Shown here piece by piece: positions 34,690 to 48,193 of a stretch of 64,000 bases of DNA. The notes below the pieces were generated by a model that saw nothing but the letters and a program-made list of their open reading frames with translations, was not told the DNA's origin and ran no database searches. This DNA is from Orychophragmus violaceus (taxonomy: Eukaryota; Streptophyta; Magnoliopsida; Brassicales; Brassicaceae): assembly GCA_030180135.1 (NCBI GenBank), contig CM058234.1, forward strand, positions 29,856,766-29,920,765. The letters run 5' to 3'. A program made the translations under genes and the position numbers. The first letter of the stretch is position 1, and each line of letters starts with the position of its first letter.

Positions 34690-36501
34690 ATGCGTAGACA
34701 TTACATCGAACAGGCTAAGGCCCAGTTCAATAGTCTAAGCTCGAAAGTTCACATGGCAACGAGCGCGGCGCCCGACATCGATCGAGTGATCGAAGAAACG
34801 CGACAAACGCCGTTCACAGACCGGATCGCCTTCGCAAGGATCCGAGAAATCAAGAAAACTAAATTTCCGGAATTCTCTGGGAAGTCTGACCCGAAAGCCC
34901 ATATCAGGGCATTCCGGCTAGCAATGGCAAGGGTATACCTTACCGACGAGGAGAGAGAGCCAGCTTTCTGCAGGCTCTTCGCCGAAAACCTATCGGGCTC
35001 CGCCCTAGAATGGTTTGCCAGACTGGAAGAAAGGTCCATCGACAACTTCACCCAGTTCATGATGGCCTTCCTCAAACAATACTCCGTCTTTATCGAGGAA
35101 AAGACTACTGAGGCAGATCTATTTGGTGTCTCTCAAAAACCCGACGAATCGCTTCGCTCGTACATCAACCGATTTAAGGAAATAAAATCCAAAATCGCAA
35201 ACCCACGAGATGAAGTAGCTATAGAAGCACTGAGACGAGGACTATGGTATTCAACCAGATTCTGCGAGGAAATAACAGTCCGCGAACCTCAAACGCTCGA
35301 TGACGCCCTCCATCACGCATTGGCCTTTGCTCGCCTCGAGGACGAAACTACGGCCCTCAGAAAAAAGCATCGAAAAGAAAAGAACCCGTCGGGCTCGCAG
35401 AACTCGAACGCCAAAAAAGATTCCCGTAAATCAGGGAACGTCAATGCGGTCGAGAGCCCGAAGAGCTCGAAGAAATTCGAGTTCGACAAGGAAAAATTCT
35501 GTGAATTTCACAACAAAAGAGGACACTCGACTGAAGATTGCTATACTCGAGCTAAAGCCGAGGCTCAAAAGCGAGAGTCCGAAAGCAAACAAGACTCCGA
35601 AGTCGAGGAGGAAACTCCATCCGACAAAAAGGAAAGTAAACAGACCAAAGAGTCGAACACCAAGAGGCCTTCTCAGAATAAACGAGAACGGACAAAGGAG
35701 CCGGAATCTCCCGAAACACTTCCTCAGGGGTCACGGAAGCGAGTTGAGTTTATTCTCGGCGAGCTCAGCCTGAGCGGCACCCCGGAAGGTTCGGCATTAT
35801 CCCCACCTCCGGCTCCCGTTAAGAGTTTACGCTCACGAATCAATCTCCCTCGTCTCTGCAGGGGAGGTGTACGGGCTATGCCCCCTAAACGAATCGACTT
35901 CATCTTCGGTGGCTCTAAGCTTTGCCGAGACTCGGTCAATTCAATCAAAGCTCTTCAAAGAAGAGTCGAGACCGACAAAGGGGGGAAAATCCCAATGATA
36001 GGTCCAGACCACGAGATCACTTTCCACGAGAGCGAGACAAGCAATCTCGACAAACCACACGACGACGCTCTCCTCGTTTGTCTAGTAGTGGGAGATGTCG
36101 AACTCTCAAGAATAATGATCGACACAGGAAGTTCGGTGGATGTCCTCTTTTACGACGCGTTCAAAAAGATGGACTATAACGACTCCGAGATCGTGGAAGA
36201 AAAGACACCATTAGTAGAGTTCGTTGGCGAAACAACGTACTCGATGGGCTCTGTCTTCGCCCCAGTGATAACTGGAGGAGTCCGAAGAATGACAGAGTTC
36301 GTCATAGTGGATCGGCCAGCCCCCTATAACGCTATTCTAGGTCGACCATGGATATACGACATGAAAGCGGTACCATCGACCTACCATCAATGCGTAAAGT
36401 TCCCAACTCCCAAAGGGGTCAAAACCATTTACGGAAGTCAAAAGATTTCCCGTCATTGCTACATGAATGGATACAAGCAGATCGAGAAATCCCCTGCGTA
36501 G
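34690..36501 (+). pseudogene. Tat gag core and aspartic protease
   Basis: Open for 603 codons. Gag domain at residues ~55-225, with FSGKSDPKAHIRAFRLAM, LEWFARLEERSIDNFTQF and SLRSYINRFKEI. A lysine-rich linker is followed by a zinc-knuckle-like CEFHNKRGHSTEDC at ~271-284. Charged low-complexity sequence follows. Protease has MIDTGSSVDVLF near residue 475 (catalytic DTG) and APYNAILGRPW near 555. It ends at TAG 36499-36501; the next frame (36532 on) is in the same register, so a single stop separates it from RT. As part of a broken gag-pol it is listed as pseudogene, although this piece is intact. Confidence 0.88.
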
Positions 36502-36531
36502 CAATTACAGAAAGAGGAGGAGCTCGCCACC

Positions 36532-39500
36532 ATGCAAACCAAAAGGTCGAACGACCCAAGTCAGATAGGACCCCCAAAGGACCTCACGACTCAGGTCTTC
36601 ATAGACGATGCTCATCCCGAAAGACTTGTTGGCATCGGAATCGACCTATCAGAGCCAGTCAAAAATGAACTGGTCTCTTTTCTTAAACAGAACGTCGACT
36701 CCTTCGCCTGGTCTTCAGCAGACATGAAAGGGATCAACATCGACGTAACCAGCCACGAGCTGAATGTCGACCCAACCTACAAACCAGTAAGACAAAAGCG
36801 TCGAAAACTAGGTCCTGAGCGAGCCCAAGCCGTCAATGACGAGGTCGATCGGTTACTAAAAATCGGATCGATCAGAGAGGTCAAGTACCCCGACTGGCTT
36901 GCCAATCCCGTAGTGGTTAAGAAAAAGAACCGAAAGTGGAGAGTCTGTGTAGATTTCACGGATCTCAACAAAGCATGTTCAAAGGACAGCTTCCCACTCC
37001 CACACATCGATCGGCTGGTCGAAGCCACCGCCGGACATCAGCTACTGTCCTTCATGGACGCTTTCTCGGGGTACAATCAAATATTAATGAACCCCGACGA
37101 CCAAGAAAAGACTTCATTCATAACTGATCGAGGCACGTACTGCTACAAAGTCATGCCCTTCGGACTAAAGAACGCAGGAGCAACTTACCAACGCCTCGTC
37201 AACAAGATGTTCTCAGGACTCCTATGCAAACTATGGAAGTCTACATCGACGATATGCTGGTCAAATCTTCCAGGTACGAGGATCACATCCCACAACTAAA
37301 AGAATGTTTTATCATTCTCAATAAATACGGGATGAAACTCAACCCAGCAAAGTGTACCTTCGGGGTCCCCTCAGGAGAATTTCTAGGTTACCTAGTAACC
37401 GAAAGAGGGATCGAAGCGAACCCCAAACAGATCGCGACGTTCATAGAGATGAAATCTCCCAGAACAACACGAGAAGTCCATCGCCTGACTGGTAAAATAG
37501 CTGCTCTGAATCGCTTCATCTCGAGGTCGACTGATAAATGTCTACCCTTCTATCACTTGTTCAAAGCGAACAAAAAGTTTCTCTGGGACGAAAAGTGCGA
37601 AGAAGCGTTCACTCAGCTCAAAGCTTACTTAAGCGAACCACCCATACTGGCGAAACCAGTAGAAGGGGAACCCCTCTACCTCTACCTAGCTGTCTCGACG
37701 GCAGCAGTAAGTAGAGTCCTGGTTCGCGAAGAACAAAATGAGCAACGGCCGGTGTATTACATCAGTAAGACCTTGATCGACGCTGAAACCAGGTACCCCG
37801 CCATGGAAAAACTCGCCTTAGCACTAGTGACATCAGCTCGGAAACTCCGACCATACTTTCAATCGCACTCGATCATAGTGATGACCTCTCAGCCGCTGAG
37901 AACCATCCTTCACAGTCCAAGCCAGTCAGGTCGATTGGTCAAATGGGCTATCGAACTTAGCGAGTACGACATAGAATATAAAGCTCGAAAGTGCCTAAAA
38001 GCACAAGTACTAGCAGATTTCATAATCGAGCTCCCTCCGACCATCGAACTCAACCCGACCTCGGCCCAAAGATGGAAACTCTACGTCGATGGAGCTTCCT
38101 CGAGGCAAGGATCCGGAGTCGGAGTAAAAATGGTCTCCCCAACGGGCGAAGTACTGGAACAATCGTTCAGACTGGGCTTCGCCGCATCAAATAACGAAGC
38201 AGAATACGAAGCGTTAATAGCCGGGCTCAGACTAGCGATAGCAATAGGAGCCCGGGAAGTAGACGCCTTCAGCGATTCCCAATTGGTCACGACCCAATAT
38301 CATGGCGACTACGAGGCCAAAGACGAACGGATGGAAGCATACCTACGGATAGTCCACACGCTCGCCGAACAGATCGAATTCTTTGATCTAACGCGAATCC
38401 CACGAGAGGAAAACACCGCAGCCGATGCCCTAGCAGCATTAGCGTCGACATCAGATCCTAACCTCAAAAGGATCATACCGGTCGAGGGGATCGAAAAACC
38501 GAGCATCGACATAGCCCTGAAAGCTCTGTCCCTGAAAGGGGACGGGCCCGCCATAAAGGACGACGTCGAGCACAAAGAATGTCCCAAGGACACCAGTCGC
38601 GACATCATCGAGATTGATGATGACCTCTATCCAAGAAACGCCGTGTAAGTCGCGAACGTCCCCGATGGACCAATCCAAGCCGCATCCACTAGTCAAGGAC
38701 CCGAGCCTAACAATGACGAAGATTGGAGAACTCCGATCATTCGATACATTACAAATGGCGAAGTTCCTGACGACAAATGGGAGGCACGAAAACTCAAAAC
38801 ACAGAGTGCAAGGTACTGCGTCACACAAGGAGAGCTCTTTAAAAGGAGTCTCTCCGGACCTTACCTTAAATGCCTCAACAAAAAGCAAGCCCTAGCCGTG
38901 ATTACGCAAGCACACGACGGATCCTGCGGAAGCCATTCCGGAGGACGAGCATTGGCCGTGCGAATCAAAAGACAAGGCTGATTTTGGCCGACAATGGCCA
39001 CCGAATTCGAATCCTTCTCCAACAAGTGCGATAAATGCCAAAAGCATGCCCCAATTATCCACCAAGCGTCGGAGAAGCTCTCCTCTATCTCATCGCCATA
39101 CCCATTCATGCGATGGGGAATGGACATCGTGGGACCACTAATCGCATCCGGCAAAAAGAAAGCCACACACCTATTGGTGATGACGGACTACTTCACCAAA
39201 TGGATTGAAGCAGAGTCGTACCAAAAAGTTAAGGACGTTCACGTTAAGGAGTTCGTCTGGCGAAACATCGTTTGCCGACATGGACTACCCCACGAGATCG
39301 TCACCGATAACGGATCTCAGTTCATATCAAACACGTTCAAAGAGTTCTGCAGAACTTGGAACATAAAGCTCACTTACTCGACGCCACGCTATCCCCAGGG
39401 GAACGGGCTGGCAGAAGCAGCTAACAAAGCAATTATGAACAGTCTCAAGAAAAGACTCAATGAGTGCAAAACAACCTGGAGCGACGAGCTCCCAGCCGTA

Positions 39501-39970
39501 CTATGGGCCTATCGGACTACCCCCCGCAAATCCACCGGTGAGACTCCTTTCTCGCTGGCTTATGGAATCGAGGCGGTAGTACCAGCCGAAATCCTCGTGT
39601 CAAGCATCCGCAAGGAAGAATGCCCACGACAAGAGGAACTCAATAACAAGATGATAACTGATGAGCTCGACCTCGCCGACGAAAGGAGGAACCTCGCATT
39701 AGCTCGAATCCAGAACTACCAACAAGCCGCAGCTCGTTACTACGATTCCGAGATCAAAACTCGAAGGTTTCAAGTAGGCGAGCTCGTCTTACGGAAAGTG
39801 TTCGACCATAAAAGGAAGAACACGCTGGAAAGTTAGGAGCAAAGTGGGAAGGTCCTTACCAGGTCACCGACGTTGTAAAGGACGGGGTCTACCGACTCAA
39901 GTCGGTGGAAACCCAGAAGCCTGAACTACGACCTTGGAACATCATCAACCTCAAAAAGTACTTCCACTAG
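36532..39970 (+). pseudogene. Tat pol: RT, two RNase H domains, integrase
   Basis: RT begins in the gag frame: WRVCVDFTDLNKACSKDSFP, DAFSGYNQI and YCYKVMPFGLKNAGATYQR. A frameshift near 37224 moves to another frame with the catalytic YIDDMLVKS and the FLGYLVTERGIEANP thumb. The first RNase H follows (~37580-38030). The second, with YVDGASSRQGSGVG, NNEAEYEAL and FSDSQLV, is at ~38075-38440. TAA at 38646 ends this frame. The integrase zinc finger and core (HDGSCGSH; CDKCQ; WGMDIVGP; TDNGSQF; then a Glu in the NGLAEAANK stretch) run 38890-39836 with more stops. A chromo-like end (KWEGPYQV) lies in a shifted frame to about 39970. Confidence 0.9.
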
Positions 39971-40189
39971 GAGTACGATAACATAATCGAACTACGAAAT
40001 GGCTTGATCCCCTTAAAAGGGTACGTAGGCAGCTCGACTTCGAGCGCAGCCACCCCCCAAACACAAAGCTCTTACCGAGCTCAGCAACTTCTGACGAAGT
40101 CACACTAACTTATCTTTGTGAAATCAAAATAAGTCTCTCAATCCAATGCCTCTTTCAGTCGTAAAAGTTAGAGTCGTTGCGAAATACCT

Positions 40190-40385
40190 CACCATAACAT
40201 TCTATAAAGTGATATGAAATTATCTCTCCAAGAAGCAAAGTGATATGAAATTATCTCTTCAAAAGCTAAAGTGATATGAAATTATCTCTTCGAAAACAAA
40301 CGATATTAATTTATCCTTTCCGAGCGACCTGAAATGGTCTCTCCCAAAATCAGGCGATATGAAATTATCTCCTCGAAACAAAGCG
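40190..40385 (+). repeat. Minisatellite between pol and the antisense ORF
   Basis: About five degenerate copies of a ~35-45 bp unit with the core GTGATATGAAATTATCTC (near 40209, 40240, 40271, later weaker copies). Such tandem repeats after pol are common in Tat elements. Confidence 0.8.
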
Positions 40386-40794
40386 GTCCGAAACAAACTC
40401 TCGCAAACCTAAAATTCTCCAACTTTATACAGCTCGGAAGAATTAGGGGGCCACCCTCTCCCTTTAAGCGAAAATGTCGAAGTCAAGGCAACCGATCACA
40501 CGGAAAGACCTCCGCGCACAACGAATCTTTGTAAGTCTACCCCGATTTATCACTCCCGTTAAACATCAAACTTGTACTGCACATTACGAAAGAACTCGAA
40601 CTCGAGTACGAACGACTTCGCGCTAAGGTGCTAAAACAGTAAAGTCTATGCTAAGGCATGAAAGACTCAAAAAGAGATTCATTGAAAAGAGGACACAATG
40701 TCCTCGAGTTCCAACACTAAAATAAAACAAAGCCCCCTCGGGCAAATAGATGTTCAAAAAAAATCAAAAGCCCCTTCGGGCAACGACAGAACAA

Positions 40795-43174
40795 TCAAAA
40801 TTGCCGCGAGCGCGAGGAAGCCCCGTCTCCACCCTCCGCCTGATCACCGGTAGATGCAACCCCAGTCGGGAGATTCGATCCGTACTGATCAGGGCGGGAA
40901 GCAGCCGGCGGCGGAGCATGCGCCAAAATAACCGAGTCGCTCGACACGGTCGGCAAGTTTAACTTGCCAACACTAAAATCAGAGACCGCTGCGGCGTTCA
41001 TCTCTTCCATGGCCGCCCTCTTTTGGTCGGCCAACCTCAGCACTTCCCGAGTCAGGTCAAGCTCGCCGGAAGCAAACTCCGCGATGAGTTCGATATTGGC
41101 CAGGGTTTCTTGGAGGCGAATCTTAGCGTTGGTTTCAAGCTTTCGCTTTTCGCTTTTCTCCTTGATCTCTTTAAGGATTTCCAAGTACTCCCCGCTCATC
41201 TTCTTCCTCGCCTCGTGAGACGCAACCTTTATGTCGAAGTCCCTCCCCACGAGGACTCTCTCTAGGTCGGCTCGATCTTGAGCGGCTCGCGTTGTTGCAA
41301 CCCGACTCGCTTCTTCGGCGGCCAGCGTCCGACCTTCAGCCGCCCGAAGCCTCTGAGAAAGATCCTCCTCACGATTCTCGAGAACCAATAAACGGGCTTC
41401 TATTCCCTCGTACTTAGCCAATTTCCTTCCAAGCTCCTCCTCTCGAGCCAAGGAATCCTGCAGCTCCGCGGTCAAAATGCGGACTGATCTCCTGGCGGCC
41501 TCGAGCTCGCCTACTTGCAACCTCTCGCGAAGCTCGCGCTCGGACTGGGCCACAAGTTCGTTCGTAGCCTCCAGGAACTACATAAGCACACAAATTTTAA
41601 AGTCTCTCGTACAAAAGAAAGGCGAGAACAAAGAACTACAATCGATACCTTCCCGGTAGCTTCCGCCATCCTGGTGTACAAATCACCAAGGACCATGTCC
41701 CCAACGGCCGAAAGCCGAGCACCCGTAGGTCCGAAGCGCCTTAATAAACGGGCCGCGCCCCCGGGCGCCCCAACACCCTCGCTCGAACTGTTCGAGCTCA
41801 CCTCCGTTTCGATCCTCTGACGCTTCGGTGTGGGGGAAAGGTTCCCACCTCCACTCTGATCATTCGGTCTCCCCGAACCATTCGGGCGAGGAACGCGCAA
41901 AGCCGGCTCCCTGGACGAGACCGGGTCCGCTCCCCGAACAACCGGAGGAGAAGGGACCTCCCTTGTCTCTGCGGCCGCATCACAGGCCCCGGAGTTCGGA
42001 GGGATAATCGGGGAGGGGAGAGGAGAATCACACATGGCAAAAAAGAGCGCGTCGCTTAGACTCCCGTCCCCCACCTTTTTGCCAAATCCATAGGGTCCTT
42101 CCCGTTTCGGCGACTCCTCGATCTACGAGATAACTTCTCATGAGGTGGAGTGCTAGCATCTGAACCGTCACCCAAAGAAGGACGGCATGTAAAATTATAA
42201 AAAAAAGAGGAAGGGTTTAGGCCTTTCCAAATAACGACGAACAAAACGTCACGAACAGGAGACTCACTCTCTCCTGCCCGCTCGAGTATACGAAGCTGAG
42301 GACGGACAGCCCGATCCGGAGAAGCCCGAGGAGGTACATGAGGAAACGGTAGGTCCCGAGAGATCCGATATCGTCCCGCGGAACCCCTCTCGGGTCGATC
42401 CTCAGGGCAGCCTACACGCGCTCCACCGTGAAACTGTCCCAGTTGACGGTACCTTTCCTCAGTCGGGTTATTAGGGCCTCCGTGACAGGGTTGAGGTCAA
42501 GCGATTCGGGAAACTCTGTGATACAGAACAAAACCGATCAGGAATCGGACCGACAACAACAAAAGAAAAAGGGGGAGAGGATCAAGAAGGAAACCAAGAG
42601 TCTTACCAACATTGGAAGCCCACCGCGAAGGAACGACCGAGCAATCGAACTCTCCGACCGAGTGATGGGTCGTCCTAAAGAAAAAATATCGGTCCCTCCA
42701 TCCATCCCTCGACGGGAGACCGTAAAGGATCCTCCCAAACCGAGGAGAAAGACGATACGACCCCGTAAAGCGGGAATCTTGCTTCACCGAGCAAACCCGC
42801 ATTAGCTCCTCGAGACCAAACTCAATCCCCTCCTCCGCGGCCCTGACTCCAAGTCCGATAACGTATCGAACGAAGTTCAGCGTCATCTGATAAAACGCCA
42901 GCTGGAGCTGGGCCAGCACTAAGAAAACAAGGCGGGGAATAGGGAAGAAGAGCCCACATTTTTCGAAATACGTGTAGGAGGCGCAGCAGTAGACTTTTAC
43001 GACCGTTTCAGGGGACACCGCCGGGGAAGGAATGACGATTTTGACTTCCGGCGGAATCCGGCAAAGCGCCCTCAACTGCTGAATATGGTTCACGGTTAAC
43101 GAAGACGGCGGGTGCGGACCGAATAATCCCGCCGCCGCACTCGTACTCGCTCCCGCAGGGTCTCTCAAGGCCAT
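40795..43174 (-). pseudogene. Antisense ORF of Tat element (gypsy-transposon family)
   Basis: Read on the minus strand, opposite to gag-pol. Exon 1 starts at ATG 43174 and runs to 42607: Ala/Ser-rich start, then a domain with LFFPIPRLVFLVLAQLQLAF, YRLSPRFGRILYGLPSRDGW and a FRTTHHSVG stretch. This resembles Pfam 'putative gypsy type transposon' (Transposase_28), as I recall it. A donor GTAAGA follows at 42606. The next exon continues in frame from 42518 but meets a TAG near 42415. Later pieces at 42074-41511 (Pro/Ser-rich, with RQRIETE) and 41553-40795 (a long Glu/Arg/Leu coiled coil ending SSRSRQF) complete the plan. Additional antisense ORFs are a known trait of Tat elements; function unknown. 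Confidence 0.7.
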
Positions 43175-43786
43175 GAGGAAAGATGCACCGGAGTAAAGAA
43201 AACAGAAAATCTCCGGGAAAGAACTTTTTCTGACGACAGAGGAAATATGGAGAAAAACCCCAAGCAAGAAAGAAACAGAATAAAAGTAAGGAGGCAAAGG
43301 GCTGCCTTCGACGATATGTATGATTATCTATAGCGGGAGTTGTGCGCGATATCGTCCGTACGACTCCCAAACTCGTATTAATTACTGAGAAAATCGATAT
43401 GGTTTGGACTCCTCGCTTTCCCCTTTACTCTAACCGTTGATTTGAGATCAACGGTTGCGAGTGCGCAGTAATTAGGTCACGTCATCAGAAAAACGAGCCT
43501 GAAAAGACTCTTCGCAACCCTTAAATCTTAGCCGTCGATGATCGACCAGATCCACGGTAAGAGATGAAATTCTCGAAACCAATACACGCCACGGCTGCAG
43601 ACGCGCTAAAAAGCAGTTCGGCTCGTCCCACGCGCTCGCCCTTGATCGTTGGGTCAAAACAAGATCTATGGATGGGGCGAGAGTAATCATTAGGTTTTCA
43701 ACGCCCGTGACACGCACGCGTCTTTCCGAGAACGTCCACCGCCCATTAACCTCGACTTCTCAAAGATTAATGGGCTGGGGGGCTAT

Positions 43787-44323
43787 TGTTGGTACTGGAT
43801 TTCCCTCTACGAAATCCGGCCCATTAACAAATAAAACAAAGGCCCATATCTATGAGCCCGTTCCAGGATCAAAGACGAAGAGACGAGCCGATTCATTTGT
43901 TGGGCCCAAACGAATGGCGCTTTGACAAGGCCGAAGCGATGCCGAAGTAAGAGGCGATCGAGCTCGAGCTCGGCAGGAGACGACGTGGAGATAGAACGAC
44001 TCGGTCTTTGCCAGTTCAACTGATCCGCGAGAATCACGGGGATCGTTACGAAGGAGAGGCCGAAATATCGGAACAGAGAGATCAGAGTCGAGACTATTTA
44101 AAAGAGGAAATGGCGATCATTTCAAGATATTCCAACCCTAGCTTAGAACACTTCGACTAGATAGCTCGATCATCATAGTTTGTACTCTCTTTTCGATTGT
44201 GTTTGTTCTATCTCGACGATCAATCTCAATAAAGTCTTTGATTCATAGGAAACTATACCATTTCTATACCTAAAAGTCCAAATCCACGATTACAAATTCT
44301 TGGTGTGAATCTTAGATCTCACA
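43787..44323 (+). repeat. 3' LTR of the Tat element
   Basis: 537 bp, preceded by the polypurine tract and followed by TSD ATACT. Confidence 0.93.
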
Positions 44324-44328
44324 ATACT

Positions 44329-47300
44329 CTTAATCCGAAAGAATCTATTTCGGAAGCACGATTGAAGCGGTCTATTATTCGAGGTTTACGACCAGAGTAT
44401 ACACCGTTTGTGACATCGGTTCAAGGATGGGCTACACAACCTTCCTTGGAGGAGTTTGAAAATCTGCTAGGTTCGCAAGAATCGTTAGTCATGCAAATGG
44501 CTGGAGTTAAAGTCCATGATGACTCTGGGAATGCCTTTGTAGCAAGAAGACACCAAAGCTTCAAAGCCAAACCCAAGGATGGCGGTGCAAGGAATAATGA
44601 TGGACGAGAAGGATCTTCCATGAGAGACAAGAAACGATTCAAGTGCTACCGGTGTGAAAAACTTGGGCATTTCAAAAGGGATTGCCGAGTCAAGCTGAAG
44701 GAAACAAATATGGCGGAATCAAAAGGTCATACTGAAGATGAAGAATGGGGAAAATGTTTCACGGTGGAGGCTGCATCTTCAGGTACATCCACAACTAAAA
44801 ATATTGGAAGTGATTGGATTGTAGATTCTGGTTGTAGCCATCATTTTACCGGAGACGAGAAGTTATTTTCTAGTCTTCAGCGCCATGACGGGAAAGAAGC
44901 CATCATTACCGCGGATAATTCAATCCACCATGTTGAGAAGGAAGGGACAATTGTTATTGAAGGAGATGATGGAAGCCCAATTACTCTCAAGAATGTATAT
45001 CATGTCTCTGGAGTAAAGAAGAATCTTCTTTCCGTGGTAAACGCAGTGGACTCAGGTAACTACGTTTTATTTGGCCCAAGGGATGTTAAATTCTTGAAGA
45101 ATATTAAAGAATTAAAAGCTGACGTGGTTCACACCGGAGCACGAGTTAAAGATCTATATGTTTTATCGGCTTCCAACTCATACGTTGAAAAGATGAGCAC
45201 AAATGATAATGTCTTTATATGGCATGCTAGGCTTGGTCACATAAATATGACTAAGCTCAAGGTCATGGTGAATAAGGATTTGGTTAATGGGCTCCCAAAG
45301 TTGAAGATTCAAGATGACGGAAAGCTTTGTGAAGGTTGTCAGTATGGAAAATCACATAGACTTCCATTTGACAATTCTACCTCATGATGGGGTGCTCCTT
45401 TGGAGAGGATCCATAGCGATTTGATGGGTCCGACAAGAACATCCTCTTATTCTGGGTTTCGCTATATGTTGTTGTTTGTTGATGATTTCTCACGGAACAC
45501 TTGGGTATACTTTGTGAAGGAAAAGTCCGAAGTATTTTCAAGGTTTCAAGAATTCAAGGTCACCGTGGAAGGAGAGTTAGGTCAAAAGATCAAGACCCTA
45601 AGGATGGATAATGGAGGGGAGATTATGTCAAAGGTTTCTCTCTTTTTGCCAAAAGCATGGTATACAGAGAGAATTTACATGTCCATATACACCTCAGCAA
45701 AATGGAGTAGCGGAAAGGAAGATCAGACATCTGAGTGAGACATGCAGAAGCTGGCTACATGACAAGAACTTGCCTAAAGCTTTATGGGCGCAAGGCATGA
45801 GATGTGCAGCTTATGTCATTAATCGGATGCCACTAAGTCCAAACAATATGAGGTCCCCTTATGAGATGATTCATGGGAAGAAGCCAACGGTGAAACATCT
45901 CAGAATATTTGGATCAATATGCTATGTCCATGTTTTTGACTCTCAAAGGACCAAGCTTGAGGCAAAGGCGAAGAAATGCATATTTGTTGGTTATGATGAG
46001 CAAAGGAAGGGCTGGAGGTGTATGGATCCCGAGACACATAAGTACATTGTGTCTCGTGATGTTGTCTTTGATGAAGTTTCCTCATTTTATGGGCCACCTC
46101 AAGTCTTGGTTGAGCAAGATGGTGCAAGTTCCTCCAAGGTAGATGAACCAATTCTCCAAGTTCCAAGTGAGAGTGGAAGTTTTGAAAAGGAGACACAAGG
46201 TGAAAGGGGGAACAATGACCAAGGAGAAGAGGATGAGGAAGATAATGGTTCGATGGCTAATCAACGGCCTAAAAGGAACATTGTTAGGCCGGCTCGGTTC
46301 AGGGATGATAGGTTTGTCACTACTTACTCATGCTACTTTGCAGCTCCATTAGATGAAGAAGAACCATTATCTTATGATGAAGCAAAAGGTGTAACCGAGT
46401 GGGAGACCGCAATGAACGAAGAGATGAATGCTCTAATGAAGAATGAAACTTGGGATTTGGTTCCAAAACCCAAGGATGTCCAACCCGTCTCTTGCAAATG
46501 GGTGTACCGAATTAAGCGTAAGACAGATGGGAGCATTGACAGATTTAAAGCAAGGTTGGTTGCTAGAGGATTCTCTCAAAAGTATGGAGAAGATTATGAT
46601 GAGACTTTCAGCCCGGTAGCAAAGATGACTACGGTACGTTCACTTTTATCTTTAGCTGCAAGCTTTGGTTGGAAGTTATGGAAACTAGACGTTAAGAATG
46701 CATTTTTATATGGAGAACTTGATAAGACTATCTTCATGGAGCAACCACTTGGTTTCAAATCATGAGAGCATCTTGATTATGTGTGCAAGCTCAAAAAGGC
46801 CTTGTATGGGTTAAAACAAGCTCCATGAGCCTGGTACGGAAAGCTTGCTCAGTTTCTTCAGTTTTGCGGGTATGTACCATCAAATTCTGATCCGAGTCTA
46901 TTCTCCAAGAAGAATGGAGGAGTCCACGTGGTAATACTTCTTTACGTGGATGATATGATAATTACGGGGAATGATGATGCTGAAATAGCTCGTCTACAAG
47001 AGGATATGTCGATAAGGTTTGAGATGAAGAAGTTGGGTGAGCTGAACAACTTTCTTGGTTTCGAAGTTGAAAGCGTGAAGGATAGAATATTCATCGGCCA
47101 ACAAAACTATGCAAGAAGAATTTTTGAGAAGTTTGGCGTACACGAAGGAAAAACGCGTACTACTCTGATGGATGTGAACATAAATCTTAAACGCGATGAA
47201 GGATCCTTGCTACCCGATCCTCGATCTTATCGCTGTCTTTTCTGAAGTCTTCTTATACTTAACCATTACAAGACCGGATATATCCTTTGCGGTTGGTCTT

Positions 47301-47909
47301 GTAAGCCGGTTCATGCAAGCACCAAGGAAACCACATCTAGAAGCGGCGAAGAAGATCTTAAAGTATGTAAAAACAACTCTTGGCATGGGATTGTTGTACA
47401 AGTACAATTCCAATGTTTCACTTTATGGTTTCACCGATGCTGACTTTGGTGGAGATCTAGATGATCGAAAATCTACTTCAGGCTATTTGTTCTTATGTGG
47501 AGACACAAGCATTTCATGGTGCAGCAAGAAGCAAGCGACGGTGTCATTGTCTACTACTGAAGCAGAGTATAAAGCTTTAACACTCGCAGCTCAAGAGCGT
47601 ATATGGCTTCGAAGACTCCTTGAAGACTTGTTCGAGCCAATCAATAAGCCAGTTTCCATCTACGGAGACAACCAAAGTGCTATCAAGTTGGCTAATAATC
47701 CAGTGTTTCACGCAAGGACGAAGCACATTGAATTGGAGCATCACTTCATACGAGAAAAGGTGCTTGATGGAACGATTGAAGCTTTGGAGGTTCGAAGTGA
47801 AGACAACGTTGCAGATATCTTCACAAAGTCATTACCGAAAGGTCAGTTCGAGCTATTTCGTTCGGAGCTCGGGATGGTTGACAAAATCAAGTTTAAGGGA
47901 GAGTATTGA
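44329..47909 (+). pseudogene. Copia gag-pol, 3' part, decayed
   Basis: Gag end with a CCHC knuckle (CYRCEKLGHFKRDC, ~44645). Protease DSGCSHH ~44830. GAG-pre-integrase WHARLGH ~45220. Integrase with FVDDFSR, MDNGGE and YTPQQNGVAERK. RT with WDLVPKPKDVQPVSCKWVYR, KLDVKNAFLYGEL and the catalytic LYVDDM (~46945). RNase H with TDADFGG and ATVSLSTTEAEYKAL, and a GDNQSAI stretch. Breaks: TGA 45385, a frameshift ~45620, TGA 46763, TGA near 46826, and a frameshift ~47200. All pol domains are present, so the parent was autonomous, but this copy cannot make them as one chain. Confidence 0.92.
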
Positions 47910-48193
47910 AGTTAAACTTGATTTTGGATCAATCTTAGTTATGGGTTCATAATTCAAAACCCAAAGTCAAGCCCACATTCTAGAAGTTCTCTGGAAACAT
48001 CATCACCTCCTCTAAGAGTTCTAGAGAAATCCTTTAGATAATTATCTAAGATATTTAGGTAGAAAAATCTAGATGTTGTAATATAAAAATCTATATATTA
48101 TGGTAGAGAGTTCTAGAAATTTAGGAAATATCTAAGTTAAGGAGCTTAGTGTAGAAACATCTAGATTATTTTGTAAGACTTTTTGGAGGCTAT

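Larger units (their letters stand above)
33117..44323 (+). mobile_element. Ty3-gypsy element, Tat lineage
   Basis: LTRs 33117-33652 (536 bp) and 43787-44323 (537 bp) differ at about 17 sites by eye (~3%). Perfect 5-bp duplication ATACT at 33112-33116 and 44324-44328. The primer site TGGCGCCGACTGTGGGGA lies at 33655-33672 and the polypurine tract GGGCTGGGGGG at 43773-43783. It carries gag-protease, RT, two RNase H domains, integrase, a minisatellite and an antisense ORF. The dual RNase H and the ~3.8 kb region after pol with an antisense gene are Tat/Retand-type traits. Inserted in the copia gag. Confidence 0.94.
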
